Source: Pseudomonas caspiana (GTDB lineage: Bacteria > Pseudomonadota > Gammaproteobacteria > Pseudomonadales > Pseudomonadaceae). From it: a DNA stretch of 64,000 nucleotides. The stretch lies in contig NZ_LOHF01000001.1 in assembly GCF_002158995.1 (NCBI RefSeq), positions 268,699 to 332,698 of the forward strand, read 5' to 3'. Both the position numbers and the translations under genes were made by a program. The notes under the pieces were generated by a model. The model was given only the letters and a program-made list of their open reading frames with translations, was not told the DNA's origin and did no database searches. This document shows positions 32,469 through 41,549 of this stretch, piece by piece. Within the stretch, counting starts at the first letter, position 1; every line of letters begins with the position of its first letter.

Positions 32469-34828
32469 AACTTAGCGCTCACACTGGCAATGAACGAGGC
32501 GGGCGCGCCTGCGTAGTTACCGTCGGTACCGGCCGCGGTTTCAATGTACTTACGATCAGTCAGGTTGCGGCCTTTGAGGGAGACACGGATGTTCTCATCA
32601 ATGTCGTAGAACACACTGGCGTCGATCCGGGCATATCCGCCCACATCATACGAATTGTCGATATTGCCTTGGCGTTCACCCACCGCGATCACGCCAGCAC
32701 CAAAGCCCAGGCCTTTCATCGGACCGTTCTGCAGTTGATAGCTGGACCAGACTGAACCGCTGAGGATCGGTACGCCGTCCAGGCGGTTGCCAGTTTCGAT
32801 TTCAGTGTCCTTGGTGACTTTGGCGTCCAGAGCGCTGACGTTGCCGATGATTTCCCAGCCTTCCAGCGGTGTGCCGCTGACATCCAGCTCAACGCCGCGT
32901 ACGCGTTGTTCGCCGGTTTGCACGGAGTAATTGTCGTCAGTCGGATCGGGCGCGGCCACGTTCTGGCGGGTGATCTCGAATACCGACAGGGTTGCGCTGA
33001 GGCGATCAGGAATCAGTTCAAATTTTGCGCCGACCTCATATTGCTCACCTTCTTCCGGGTCCAGCGTACTGCCGCTGCGTTGGACATCGCTCTGTGGGGT
33101 AAACGATGTGCTGTAGCTGGCGTAGAGCGCGAGCCAGTCAGTGGGCTGGTAAACCAGACCTAAACGCGGGGAAACCTTGGTAGGGTCCAGATTGGTCTTG
33201 GTGACTTCGTAGTCCGCATTGGTCGAGGTATTGCGCTGACGAGTGTCGTCATAACGCGCGCCGACAATCAGCTTCCATTGTTCGCTCAGGTCAATCTGAT
33301 CCTGAAGATAAAAACTGTAGGACTCGACTTTGTAATCGTTTTCCTCATTGAACGCGAACGTACCAGGCCGGGCACCGTAGACTGGATTGTAAATATCGAT
33401 AGAGCCCAGGTTCGCGCGATCACTGGCGACATTGCGCTTGCCGTCGATGTACTCGAAACCCGCCAGTGCCGTGTGGTTCAGGCCACCGGTGGCGAAGCGC
33501 GCAATGGCTTCAAACTGCATGTCCAGAGTTTTGATGCGCTCATCGCCATCAGTGGCACGACGGCGCAGGGTACGGCCGTCGGCCTCCAGGTCACGCAAAT
33601 CGACGACATAACGATCTTTGTGAGACTGGTCCCAGCGGGTCATCTGACGCAGGGTCAGCCAGTCGTTGACGTCATGTTCGGCGCGATACCAGACCGAAAC
33701 CTTGTCAGCTTTGTCGCGCGACCACGATTCGTGCAAATAACGGTCGGCGCTCATGTTGATCTTGCCGTTGACCGGGATTAGCCCTCTGTCGAACGGACTG
33801 GTCTGGTTGATGTATTCCAGGCCAGCATCCACTCGCGTGGTATCGGTGGGTTCCCAGCGCAGTGTCGGCGCAACATAGGTGCGCTTGCTGTCGCGGAATG
33901 TGTCGCGAAAACCCCGCTCGGTCTGGGTCGCAACGGTCATGCGCCCGGCCAGCGTTTTAGCTTCGTCCATTGGTCCGCTGGCGTTGGCTTCAAGACGATA
34001 GAAGTCATAGGAACCAGCTTGCGCTGTGACCTCGGCTTCGGGCGTGAAGCTTGGTTGCCGGGTCACCAGGTTGATCAGGCCGCCGGGATTGCCACGGCCG
34101 TACAGTACGGACGCTGGCCCTTTGAGGACTTCCACACGTTCGACGTTGGCCAGATCACGCAGGGCTTCAGGGCGCGACACCAGCGGATTGATCAGCATGC
34201 CATCCACCGCATACGTAGTGGCTTTGAAACCGCGAATGATGAAGCTTTCCGAAGAACCGCCATGGCTGTTGCCGCGCTGCACGCTGCTGATGTTGGTCAA
34301 CGCATCACCGAGGTTGTTGACTTGCTGGTCTTCAAGCACCTGACGCGAGACCACCTGGATGGATTGCGGAACGTCGCGCAGGGCCGTGTCAGTCTTGGTT
34401 CCTGTGGCGCTGCGGGTTGCGCGATAACCCTGGACCGGGCCGTCTGCGTGTTCGACAAAACCAGTGGAGGTAATCGTCGAAGGCGCCAGGTTGATAGAAC
34501 CGCTGGCAGGCTGCGCGAATAACAACAGCGTGCGGTCATCGGTCAGCGACCAGCCCAGACCTGAGTCTCTGAGTAACTGCGTCAGCGCTTCGCGCTCACT
34601 GAGTTCACCGCTGATTGCCGGCGCAGTCTTGCCTGCCGCCAAGGCAGCGTCAAAGCTCAACTGCAATTGATTCTGCCGGGCGAACTGCGCCAGCGCCGAA
34701 GCCAGTGGCTGTGCGCTCATGCTGTAGCGCAGCGTGCGCGGGCTTTCAGAGGCTTCGGCAGCCCAGCTGTTGCCCATCGGCAGCATGATCAGGAGGGCAA
34801 GAGACGGCAATGCAGGTAGGCGCGGCAT
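32465..34828 (-). CDS. TonB-dependent siderophore receptor with N-terminal STN domain
   Basis: This 787-residue outer-membrane receptor imports a ferric siderophore or similar complex with TonB energy. A signal peptide ends at about residue 24 (GNSWA). An STN signalling domain follows (about 34-105), then the plug (IQVVSRQVLEDQQVNNLGDAL, LIRGF-type motif FIIRGFKA), then the 22-strand barrel ending in phenylalanine (SVSAKF). STN domains normally talk to a FecR/FecI pair, but neither gene is adjacent. It is the first gene of a four-gene operon with permease, ATPase and binding protein. A degenerate Fur-like site lies 33 bp upstream. Confidence 0.94.
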   Translation of the reverse strand: MPRLPALPSLALLIMLPMGNSWAAEASESPRTLRYSMSAQPLASALAQFARQNQLQLSFDAALAAGKTAPAISGELSEREALTQLLRDSGLGWSLTDDRTLLLFAQPASGSINLAPSTITSTGFVEHADGPVQGYRATRSATGTKTDTALRDVPQSIQVVSRQVLEDQQVNNLGDALTNISSVQRGNSHGGSSESFIIRGFKATTYAVDGMLINPLVSRPEALRDLANVERVEVLKGPASVLYGRGNPGGLINLVTRQPSFTPEAEVTAQAGSYDFYRLEANASGPMDEAKTLAGRMTVATQTERGFRDTFRDSKRTYVAPTLRWEPTDTTRVDAGLEYINQTSPFDRGLIPVNGKINMSADRYLHESWSRDKADKVSVWYRAEHDVNDWLTLRQMTRWDQSHKDRYVVDLRDLEADGRTLRRRATDGDERIKTLDMQFEAIARFATGGLNHTALAGFEYIDGKRNVASDRANLGSIDIYNPVYGARPGTFAFNEENDYKVESYSFYLQDQIDLSEQWKLIVGARYDDTRQRNTSTNADYEVTKTNLDPTKVSPRLGLVYQPTDWLALYASYSTSFTPQSDVQRSGSTLDPEEGEQYEVGAKFELIPDRLSATLSVFEITRQNVAAPDPTDDNYSVQTGEQRVRGVELDVSGTPLEGWEIIGNVSALDAKVTKDTEIETGNRLDGVPILSGSVWSSYQLQNGPMKGLGFGAGVIAVGERQGNIDNSYDVGGYARIDASVFYDIDENIRVSLKGRNLTDRKYIETAAGTDGNYAGAPASFIASVSAKF

Positions 34829-34860
34829 TAATACGATCCTTCATACGTCTTGGTTACGTT

Positions 34861-34875
34861 TGCGAAAAATTCTCA
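34861..34875 (-). promoter_or_regulatory. Possible Fur box upstream of the receptor gene
   Basis: TGCGAAAAATTCTCA fits the 7-1-7 Fur pattern TGATAAT-N-ATTATCA at about 10 of 14 positions. It lies 33 bp before the receptor ATG, where a Fur site would block the promoter under iron-rich conditions. The match is imperfect and the call is tentative. Confidence 0.35.
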
Positions 34876-34923
34876 AACTGACCATCAAAGACGTAACGCT
34901 CCGGGATTTTTCTCAACGCCGGT

Positions 34924-34972
34924 GAAAAAAACATAAAAAAATGTCGAGGACGACGATCAGCACTCGTCCTCG
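34924..34972 (-). terminator. Rho-independent terminator of the RidA gene
   Basis: Read on the minus strand, CGAGGACGA and TCGTCCTCG (34972-34945) form a 9-bp stem, followed by two T-rich runs (34941-34924). It lies 8 bp past the RidA stop and separates it from the receptor operon. Confidence 0.85.
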
Positions 34973-34980
34973 TGGGGTTG

Positions 34981-35385
34981 TCAGTGCGTGGCAGCCTCTG
35001 GAATTCTGGCGATTACCTTGATCTCGAAGTCAAAGCCGTACAGCCAGGTCACGCCCACCCCGGTCAATGTCGGGTGCGGCGCATTACCCCAGAACTCCGG
35101 TACGATTTTCCAGATGGTCTCAAATCTGGAGGCGGGATCGACGATGAATACCGTGACGTCAATGACATCGTCAAATGTACAGCCGGCCGACCCCAGAATG
35201 GCATTGAGGTTCTCAAAAGCGCGCCGGACCTGGTTCTCCAGATCAGGCTCGGGCGAGCCATCCTCCTGGCTACCGACCTGACCAGAGACGAACAGAAAAC
35301 CGTTGGAGCGGATTGCCGGTGAGTAACGGTTGCGCTCGTAAAGCGCCTGGCGACCGGGTGGAAATACAACGTCACGTTGGCTCAT
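34981..35385 (-). CDS. RidA family protein
   Basis: A 134-residue protein of the RidA (YjgF/UK114) family, which hydrolyses reactive enamine/imine intermediates released by PLP enzymes. Visible are the typical FLFVSGQVG segment and the VDVTVFIVDP stretch. Its C-terminal part (GVTWLYGFDFEIKVIARIP) is of a divergent subgroup. The arginine of the usual C-terminal catalytic RxxVEV motif is not obvious, so the activity may differ. The start at 35385 has AAGGAAG. It is divergent from a LysR gene. Confidence 0.85.
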   Translation of the reverse strand: MSQRDVVFPPGRQALYERNRYSPAIRSNGFLFVSGQVGSQEDGSPEPDLENQVRRAFENLNAILGSAGCTFDDVIDVTVFIVDPASRFETIWKIVPEFWGNAPHPTLTGVGVTWLYGFDFEIKVIARIPEAATH

Positions 35386-35524
35386 GGTGGGCTTCCTTCT
35401 AGTGGATTGAGTGAGGTATCGACGAAACAGACTCTAAGCACTTGCACCCACGGGATAAACGAGCAACCTTAGTCAGCACTGTTTGCGAATCCCAAACAAT
35501 CCAGACGTTTTAGCCGGGGCAGCA

Positions 35525-36475
35525 ATGGACCGTTTTGATGCGATGCAGGCCTTTGTACGGGTCGTAGAGGCGGGCAGCTTTACCAAAGCGGCCGATACGC
35601 TGCACATGAGCAAGACCACCGTGACCCAATTGATTCAGCAACTGGAAGCCAGGTTGCGGGTCAAGTTGCTCCATCGCACAACGCGCAAGGTCAACGTGAC
35701 TGCTGACGGCGCCGTGTATTACGAGCGGGCGGTTAGGCTCCTGGCCGACCTCGATGACGCAGAAACCAGTCTTTCCAGTGCCGCAGCGTTGCCCAGAGGC
35801 CGGTTGCGCGTGGACGTGCCGAGCCCATTGGCGCGAATGGTCCTGATGCCAGCGATGCCAGCGTTTCACAGGAAATATCCGGACATTCAGATCGACATGG
35901 GCGTCAGTGACCGTGTGGTCGACCTGATTGGCGATAACGTGGACTGCGTCGTGCGCGGCGGTGAACTCACCGATCAGTCGTTGATTGCCCGCCGGGTGGG
36001 GGATTTGCAGCTTGGGGTTTATGCCGCTCCCGGCTATCTGGAACGCCTGGGCACGCCCGCGCACCCTCGTGAGCTGGAAGATTCACTGCACCGGATCGTC
36101 GGTTTTTTGTGGGCCCGTACCGGCAAAGCCCTGCCGTACGCCATGCATAACAATGACGAGCATCTGCACATCAACGGACAGCACGTTTTGACGGTGGACG
36201 ACGGCAACGCCTATCTCGCAGCCGGTCTGGCCGGTATGGGCGTGCTCTGGCTGCCCGATTACATGGCAAAGCCGCACTTGGCAGGCGGTGAGCTGGTCCG
36301 GCTATTCGAGGGCTGGCAGATGGAGCCGATGCCGTTATACGTAGCGTTCCCGCCCAATCGACACATCAGCATCAAGGTCAGAGTGTTCATTGATTGGGTT
36401 GCAGAACTGATGGCGGTGCATGGGCCGGTCGCTGACCGGTATTCGGTTGATGAGACAGAGAACCCCGCGACATGA
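35525..36475 (+). CDS. LysR-family transcriptional regulator
   Basis: A 316-residue LysR-type regulator. The helix-turn-helix is AGSFTKAADTLHMSKTTVTQLIQQLE (about residues 15-40), and the effector domain begins with RGRLRVDVPSPLARM. It is divergent from the RidA gene (139 bp), a possible target. Its stop overlaps the start of the next regulator by four bases (ATGA), so the two regulators are made from one transcript. The ATG at 35525 was chosen over a frame opening at 35483, which adds 14 atypical residues. Confidence 0.89.
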   Translation: MDRFDAMQAFVRVVEAGSFTKAADTLHMSKTTVTQLIQQLEARLRVKLLHRTTRKVNVTADGAVYYERAVRLLADLDDAETSLSSAAALPRGRLRVDVPSPLARMVLMPAMPAFHRKYPDIQIDMGVSDRVVDLIGDNVDCVVRGGELTDQSLIARRVGDLQLGVYAAPGYLERLGTPAHPRELEDSLHRIVGFLWARTGKALPYAMHNNDEHLHINGQHVLTVDDGNAYLAAGLAGMGVLWLPDYMAKPHLAGGELVRLFEGWQMEPMPLYVAFPPNRHISIKVRVFIDWVAELMAVHGPVADRYSVDETENPAT

Positions 36476-37485
36476 ACGAGCGACGTCAATTCAGCGGCGG
36501 CATGAAGGGCAAGAATTTCCGCTATCTCGGAGATGACTCAACGGCTTCGACTCGCCAGACGAAAGCCGGATTTTTGCTGCTCGAGTACTTCTCGCTGCCT
36601 GCATTCACTCAGGCGCTGGACACCATCATCACCGCAAATCTGCTGCGTCCCGGTTTGTTTGCGACCCGTACCTTCGGTTTGCAGGAGGGCGAAGTCGTCA
36701 GCGATCTAGGGTTAGTGATTCGACCGGATGCGCAGCTGACCTTTGCGGAAATAAAGGGGCTGGACTTGCTGGTTATCTGTGGCGGCTACCGGACTGAGCT
36801 CAAGCATTACCCTGAGCTGTCCGCGTTACTGAATCTGGCGGCGGAGCAGGGTACTGCACTCGCGGGCTTGTGGAATGGCGCGTGGTTTCTGGGTGTTGCC
36901 GGTTTGCTCGACAGTTACCGTTGCGCGATCCATCCAGAGCATCGTCCTGCACTGGCTGAAATCTGCAAAGTCACCCACGTCACTAGCGAACCGTTTGTAG
37001 TGGACCGGGACCGCTTGACGGCCGCCAGTCCTTCAGGCGCTTTTCACATGGCGCTGGAGTGGATCAAGGCGCTGCATGACAAAGCACTGGTTGAAGGCAT
37101 TGAGGACATTCTTTCTTTTGAGGAGTCCCGTTATCGGCGTATCAAGAGTTCTGCCCATCTGTCGCTCAGCGCACCGTTGCGTGAGGTCGTGAAACTGATG
37201 GATGCCAACCTTGAGGAACCACTGGAAATGGAACAACTGGTGAGGTACGCCGGTCGCTCTCGTCGTCAGGTCGAGCGCTTGTTCCGGGAGCAGTTGGGCA
37301 CCACACCACAGCGCTATTACCTCGAACTGCGTATCACCGAAGCCCGTCGCTTACTGCAGCACACCGAAATGTCCCAGGTCGAAGTGCTAGTTGCCTGCGG
37401 ATTCGTCTCGCCCAGCCATTTCAGCAAGTGCTACAACGCGTTCTTTGGTTATCGGCCGTCAAAAGAGAAGCGGCTGGTTCGGTAG
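36472..37485 (+). CDS. GlxA-like AraC-family regulator with DJ-1/PfpI domain
   Basis: A 337-residue regulator: an N-terminal DJ-1/PfpI (glutamine amidotransferase-like) domain (residues about 30-215) and a C-terminal AraC double helix-turn-helix (about 235-335, LEMEQLVRYAGRSRRQVERLF and ..LVACGFVSPSHFSKCYNAFF). At the nucleophile elbow, where enzymes have Cys, the sequence reads LAGLWNGAWFLG, so this domain is a sensor and not an enzyme. Relatives control choline, carnitine or arginine catabolism. Translational coupling with the LysR gene is unusual. Confidence 0.9.
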   Translation: MNERRQFSGGMKGKNFRYLGDDSTASTRQTKAGFLLLEYFSLPAFTQALDTIITANLLRPGLFATRTFGLQEGEVVSDLGLVIRPDAQLTFAEIKGLDLLVICGGYRTELKHYPELSALLNLAAEQGTALAGLWNGAWFLGVAGLLDSYRCAIHPEHRPALAEICKVTHVTSEPFVVDRDRLTAASPSGAFHMALEWIKALHDKALVEGIEDILSFEESRYRRIKSSAHLSLSAPLREVVKLMDANLEEPLEMEQLVRYAGRSRRQVERLFREQLGTTPQRYYLELRITEARRLLQHTEMSQVEVLVACGFVSPSHFSKCYNAFFGYRPSKEKRLVR

Positions 37486-37625
37486 ATAGCGGCTCATTAG
37501 GTTACGTGAGGTTCGCAGGAGTGGCTTCAGCCGCGAGGGCGGGGGCAAAATTTCTGAACAGTTGTCAGGAATAACCCTCTCCCGGCTAAACCACTCCCAA
37601 GGCATGCCCAGCGACCTGCGCCTTA

Positions 37626-38252
37626 TTAATGTGTGCTGCCGTCCAGTTTCAACAGCGTCTCAACCGCTTCCCCTGCCTGCAAACGTTGTATCAACAACGG
37701 TTCTGCAGCATCACTGGCCAGCGCAATATCGATCACTTGTTCAAGTGCTTCACTGCTGGTGATCAACAAGCCATTATCATCGCCCATCACCCAATCGCCT
37801 GGCTCCACCCTGACACCTCCACATTTGATCGGTATCGCCACGGCACTGCCGGTATCACTGCACAACTTGGTGGTCAGTAAACTGGTACCTCGGGCAAATA
37901 TCGGCAACCCCGCGCCGCGCAGTTCGACGATATCGGTAACGGCACCGTCGACGATGATTGCTTTTGCCCCGCGTGCCGTTGCGGCACAGGAGGTGACCGT
38001 GCCGACGCACGCGTGGCGGTGATCGCCTTGCATGTCCACGATCAGCACGTCGCCTTCGGCCAGGCTGGCCAGCGCCCGATTGACGGCGAAGGCGTCAGCG
38101 TTGGCGACCTTTAACGTAAAAGCGCGACCCACCACCTTCACGTTACTGAGCATTGAACGGATTTCGTGGGAGACGAATCCTTCCTCAAGGAAATGCCCCA
38201 ACGTAGCGAAGCTGACACGCTCCAGTTTTTCCCGCAGTTCTTCATCGCTCAT
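37626..38252 (-). CDS. RraA-like / HMG aldolase family protein
   Basis: A 208-residue protein of the RraA-like family, which includes 4-hydroxy-4-methyl-2-oxoglutarate aldolases and oxaloacetate decarboxylases. Supporting segments are GDVLIVDMQGDHRHACVGTVTS, GAKAIIVDGAVTDIVELR with the conserved R and D of the metal/substrate site, and VEPGDWVMGDDNGLLI. In this operon an aldolase or decarboxylase role on a keto acid is more likely than RNase E inhibition. The ATG at 38252 has AAGGAAG upstream. It is the last gene of a minus-strand operon, 2 bp after a RidA gene. Confidence 0.86.
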   Translation of the reverse strand: MSDEELREKLERVSFATLGHFLEEGFVSHEIRSMLSNVKVVGRAFTLKVANADAFAVNRALASLAEGDVLIVDMQGDHRHACVGTVTSCAATARGAKAIIVDGAVTDIVELRGAGLPIFARGTSLLTTKLCSDTGSAVAIPIKCGGVRVEPGDWVMGDDNGLLITSSEALEQVIDIALASDAAEPLLIQRLQAGEAVETLLKLDGSTH

Positions 38253-38254
38253 CG

Positions 38255-38632
38255 TTATGCTTCCTTTAATTGCGCAATACAGTCGATTTCCAGTGATACG
38301 CCCCACAGCGATACGCAGACCGTGGTCCGTGCCGGTGGCGCATGGCCGAGCACTTCGCTGTAGACCCGATTGAAGGGTTCAAGCTGCGCGGGATCGGTCA
38401 GGTAACTGTTGACCTTGATCACATGATCGAAGTCCGACCCGGCCTCGATCAGGATCGCTTCCAGATTGCGCAGGGTCTGGCGCACCTGCTCTTCAAATGT
38501 TTCTGGCTGTGAGTCGAGCCCGTCAAAGGCCGGGATCTGTCCGGCGGTGAAGACGAGATTGCCGCTGATGACTGCCTGGGAGTAAGGCCCGACCGGGCCG
38601 ATGGTGCCTGGCGCTGAGTTGATGCGTTTCAT
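38255..38632 (-). CDS. RidA family protein (second copy)
   Basis: A 125-residue RidA homologue closer to the canonical group than the one at 34981. It has GPVGPYSQAVISGNLVFTAGQIP at the N-terminus, VIKVNSYLTDP, and ARTTVCVSLWGVSLEIDCIA, where the first R matches the catalytic arginine. It probably clears an enamine or imine intermediate of the pathway encoded here. The ATG at 38632 has CGAGGAT seven bases upstream. An inverted repeat separates it from the transporter gene to the right. Confidence 0.9.
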   Translation of the reverse strand: MKRINSAPGTIGPVGPYSQAVISGNLVFTAGQIPAFDGLDSQPETFEEQVRQTLRNLEAILIEAGSDFDHVIKVNSYLTDPAQLEPFNRVYSEVLGHAPPARTTVCVSLWGVSLEIDCIAQLKEA

Positions 38633-38683
38633 GCTGATCCTCGTGTTCGCTGAAGGCCCTGACACCGAGTTGTCGCGCGTTGA

Positions 38684-38758
38684 CTGCAGGAGCTGTCGAA
38701 GGCTGCGATGACGATGACTCAGGCCAATCGCTTTCGCAGTGTTCGGCAGCCCCTACAG
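38684..38758. repeat. Inverted repeat between RidA and transporter genes
   Basis: CTGCAGGAGCTGTCGAAGGC starts at 38684 (arm to 38708), and an imperfect reverse complement occupies 38734-38758. It belongs to the same family as the repeat at 18248. It interrupts a minus-strand operon. Confidence 0.68.
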
Positions 38759-38792
38759 AGTTGTCGGTAGTTCAGGGGATAGTGGGTCTCAA

Positions 38793-40127
38793 TCAGCCAT
38801 GAATGGCTGCTTCCTTGGTCAGGTCGCGCTTGAAGGTTTCGCTTAGCAAGAGCAGCGCAATCAGTGAAATAGCGGCCGAGCCGATCATGTACCAGGCGAC
38901 CGAAGAACCTTTACCGGTCAAGGACAGCAGTGCCGTGGTGATGATCGGGGTTGCAGCACTACCCAGCAAACCGGACAACATGTAAGCAACTGACAGCCCG
39001 GAATAACGCACCCGGGTACCAAACAGCTCGGCCAGGAAGGTCGCAATAGGCCCATAGTTGGCGGCGAAGGCGGTCATCAGCAGCATGTAGCCCAGGAACA
39101 CGAACGGCAGCTCACGGGTGTCCATCAGCCAGAACATCGGGAAGGCCACCACGGCCTCGGCGATAATCCCGCCAATGATCACGGGCTTGCGTCCAATACG
39201 ATCAGACAGCGCGCCGAATGCCGGCAACAGAAAGACGCAGAGCGCACAGGAGGCCAGAACCACACTGAGCATGATCGTGCGGCTAAAGCCCAGCGTCTGG
39301 GTGCCGTAGGTCAGGCCAAACGCAACGATGATGTTGAAAGAGGCGCCGGTGGACATGGTAGCGATGCCGCCCAACAACACCTGTTTCCAGTATTTGCGGC
39401 AGATCTCTGCAAGCGGCACCTTGATGTGCTTTTCGGTTTTCTGCGCTTTGTTGAAAGCAGGGGTTTCGCTGATATTGAGGCGAATATACAAACCCACGGC
39501 AATCAGCAATGCGCTGGCCAGGAACGGAATACGCCAGCCCCAGGAGAGCAAGTCTTCGGCTGGGAGCAGGGCGGCAATGGCCAGAAATGCCAAGTTGGCA
39601 AGCATGGTTCCGGCCGGTACACCGATCTGTACCCATGAACCATAGAGTCCGCGCTGATTAGCCGGGGCGTGCTCCACGGCCATTAGCACTGCGCCACCCC
39701 ATTCACCCCCCAGTGCCAGTCCCTGGATGATCCGCAGCGTTAGCAACAGGATCGGCGCCCAGATACCGATGCTGGCGTAATCGGGCAGTAAACCGATGGC
39801 GAAAGTCGCTGCGCCCATTACCAAAAGCGAAATCAACAACATCGACTTGCGCCCCAGCTTGTCGCCGAAGTGACCGAACAGCGCGGCGCCTACGATGCGC
39901 GCACCGTAGGCCGAAGCAAAGGTGCCGAACGCCAGCAATGTGCCGATCAGGGCATCAAATGCCGGGAAGAAAATCTTGTTGAACACCAGTGCAGACGCGG
40001 TTGCAAAGACGAACAAGTCATACCATTCCACCGTGGTGCCGATGACGCTGGCGATGGCGACCTTTTTCATGTTGACCGGCGTTTCCGTTACCGGCGCCTG
40101 GCTTTCTACATACGCAGAGCTGTTCAT
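38793..40127 (-). CDS. MFS transporter, metabolite:H+ symporter (MHS) family
   Basis: A 444-residue transporter with 12 membrane helices and the MHS start VIGTTVEWYDLFVFATASALVF. The loop 2-3 motif FGHFGDKLGRKSML and GEWGGAVLMAVEHAP also point to this family, which imports organic acids, betaines or shikimate-like compounds with protons. A second MHS gene lies at the other end of the same operon, so two related substrates may be taken up. The substrate cannot be read from the sequence. Confidence 0.9.
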   Translation of the reverse strand: MNSSAYVESQAPVTETPVNMKKVAIASVIGTTVEWYDLFVFATASALVFNKIFFPAFDALIGTLLAFGTFASAYGARIVGAALFGHFGDKLGRKSMLLISLLVMGAATFAIGLLPDYASIGIWAPILLLTLRIIQGLALGGEWGGAVLMAVEHAPANQRGLYGSWVQIGVPAGTMLANLAFLAIAALLPAEDLLSWGWRIPFLASALLIAVGLYIRLNISETPAFNKAQKTEKHIKVPLAEICRKYWKQVLLGGIATMSTGASFNIIVAFGLTYGTQTLGFSRTIMLSVVLASCALCVFLLPAFGALSDRIGRKPVIIGGIIAEAVVAFPMFWLMDTRELPFVFLGYMLLMTAFAANYGPIATFLAELFGTRVRYSGLSVAYMLSGLLGSAATPIITTALLSLTGKGSSVAWYMIGSAAISLIALLLLSETFKRDLTKEAAIHG

Positions 40128-40297
40128 GCCTTATGTCTCCAAAATGAGCGTATGCCCAAAGGATTGAGTTATTGATTGGCAGTTCTACGAGGAGTTGGCG
40201 CGTGCTGATCAGCGAGCGCCTGATTGTTTATCGGGCATCTGCGCGCCCTGCCTGCCGGCGTTGAGGCCGACAGGTGCTTGTGGTGACGGATATCGGG

Positions 40298-41530
40298 CTA
40301 GCGCTGAATCCGCTCAACAATTGCGTTGAGCAGCACATCGCAGCCCATGCGTGCATCTTCAGGTAAAACGTCTTCGGCCTCGTTGTGGCTCAGGCCGCCA
40401 ACACAAGGGATGAACACCATGGTGGTCGGGCAATGCCGAGCCAGCAAGATGGCGTCGTGGCCTGCGCCGCTGACGATGTCCTGATGTGGATACCCCAGCG
40501 CCTCGACGGCACGGCGCACCGCTGCGACGCAATCCTTGTCGAACGGAGTGGCCGGGCTTAGCCAGTGGCGCTGGATGTCCAGAGTCAACCCGCGGGCGTC
40601 CGCCACCTGCTGGAAACGCTGTTGGACCTGCTGTTCCATGAGCGCAATCTGCTCGTCTTCGTGGTGACGCAAATCGACCGTGAAATTCACGCTGCCTGCG
40701 ATGGTATTGCGCGACGATTTGGCGATGCTCAGTTGACCGATGGTGACCAGACCTTTGGGGGCGTATTCGTCCGCCAAAGCTTCAAGTTGCGCAGCCATTT
40801 GCGCTACGCCAAACAGCGCGTCCTTGCGCAGTTTCATCGGTGTAGTCCCGGCATGGGCGCTCTGGCCTTTGACCTGCACGTCCAGCCAGCAAATCGCCTG
40901 GCCGCCCGTCACCACGCCCACCGGGATGCCGTTATCTTCAAGAATCGGACCCTGTTCGATGTGCGCTTCGAAATACGCATCGAAAGGACGTTTGAAGGGG
41001 TGCTCACCCACATGCCCGGTGGCGTCCAGCGCTTGAGCGACACTGATACCATCCGCATCGCAGGCGTCCAGCGCGGTCTGTAATTCCAGGCTGCCGGTGA
41101 ATACTGCAGAGCCAAACATGGCAGGTGTGAAGCGCGCACCTTCTTCATTGGTCCAGACCGCGATCTCGATCGGCCGCTGGCTCTGGATGCCTTGTTCGTT
41201 CAGGCAACGCACCACTTCCAGACCACTCAGCACGCCGTAGATACCATCGAAGCGACCACCTTTGGGCTGGGTGTCCAGATGGCTGCCCATCACGATCGGC
41301 TCAAGCGTGTCGTCCAGTCCGGCGCGGCGGGCGAACAGGTTGCCGATGGCATCGAAGCTCAGGGTCATGCCTGCTTCCCGACACCAGCCCATGAACAGCT
41401 CACGCCCGGCTTTGTCTTCAGCGGACAGGGCCAGACGGCAATTGCCGCCTTTGGCTGTGGCACCGACTTTGGCCATGTCCATGAGGCTGCCCCAGAGCCG
41501 ATCACCGTTGCAGTTGAGTACGTTCATCAT
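40298..41530 (-). CDS. M20-family amidohydrolase (N-carbamoyl amino acid / allantoate hydrolase type)
   Basis: A 410-residue zinc enzyme of the hydantoinase/carbamoylase family, which cuts the C-N bond of N-carbamoyl amino acids, ureidoglycolate or allantoate. Metal ligands are visible in GSHLDTQPKGGRFDG (H and D), TNEEGARF (E) and EAHIEQGPIL (H). The dimer lid residues are in GQSAHAGTTPM, and SGAGHDAI matches the family. The start is one of two adjacent ATGs (41530/41527) behind AAGAGG. It follows the reductase gene by 19 bp. The substrate is unknown, but a nitrogen-bearing compound is implied for this operon. Confidence 0.88.
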   Translation of the reverse strand: MMNVLNCNGDRLWGSLMDMAKVGATAKGGNCRLALSAEDKAGRELFMGWCREAGMTLSFDAIGNLFARRAGLDDTLEPIVMGSHLDTQPKGGRFDGIYGVLSGLEVVRCLNEQGIQSQRPIEIAVWTNEEGARFTPAMFGSAVFTGSLELQTALDACDADGISVAQALDATGHVGEHPFKRPFDAYFEAHIEQGPILEDNGIPVGVVTGGQAICWLDVQVKGQSAHAGTTPMKLRKDALFGVAQMAAQLEALADEYAPKGLVTIGQLSIAKSSRNTIAGSVNFTVDLRHHEDEQIALMEQQVQQRFQQVADARGLTLDIQRHWLSPATPFDKDCVAAVRRAVEALGYPHQDIVSGAGHDAILLARHCPTTMVFIPCVGGLSHNEAEDVLPEDARMGCDVLLNAIVERIQR

Positions 41531-41549
41531 TAAACCTCTTGCGCTTGCT

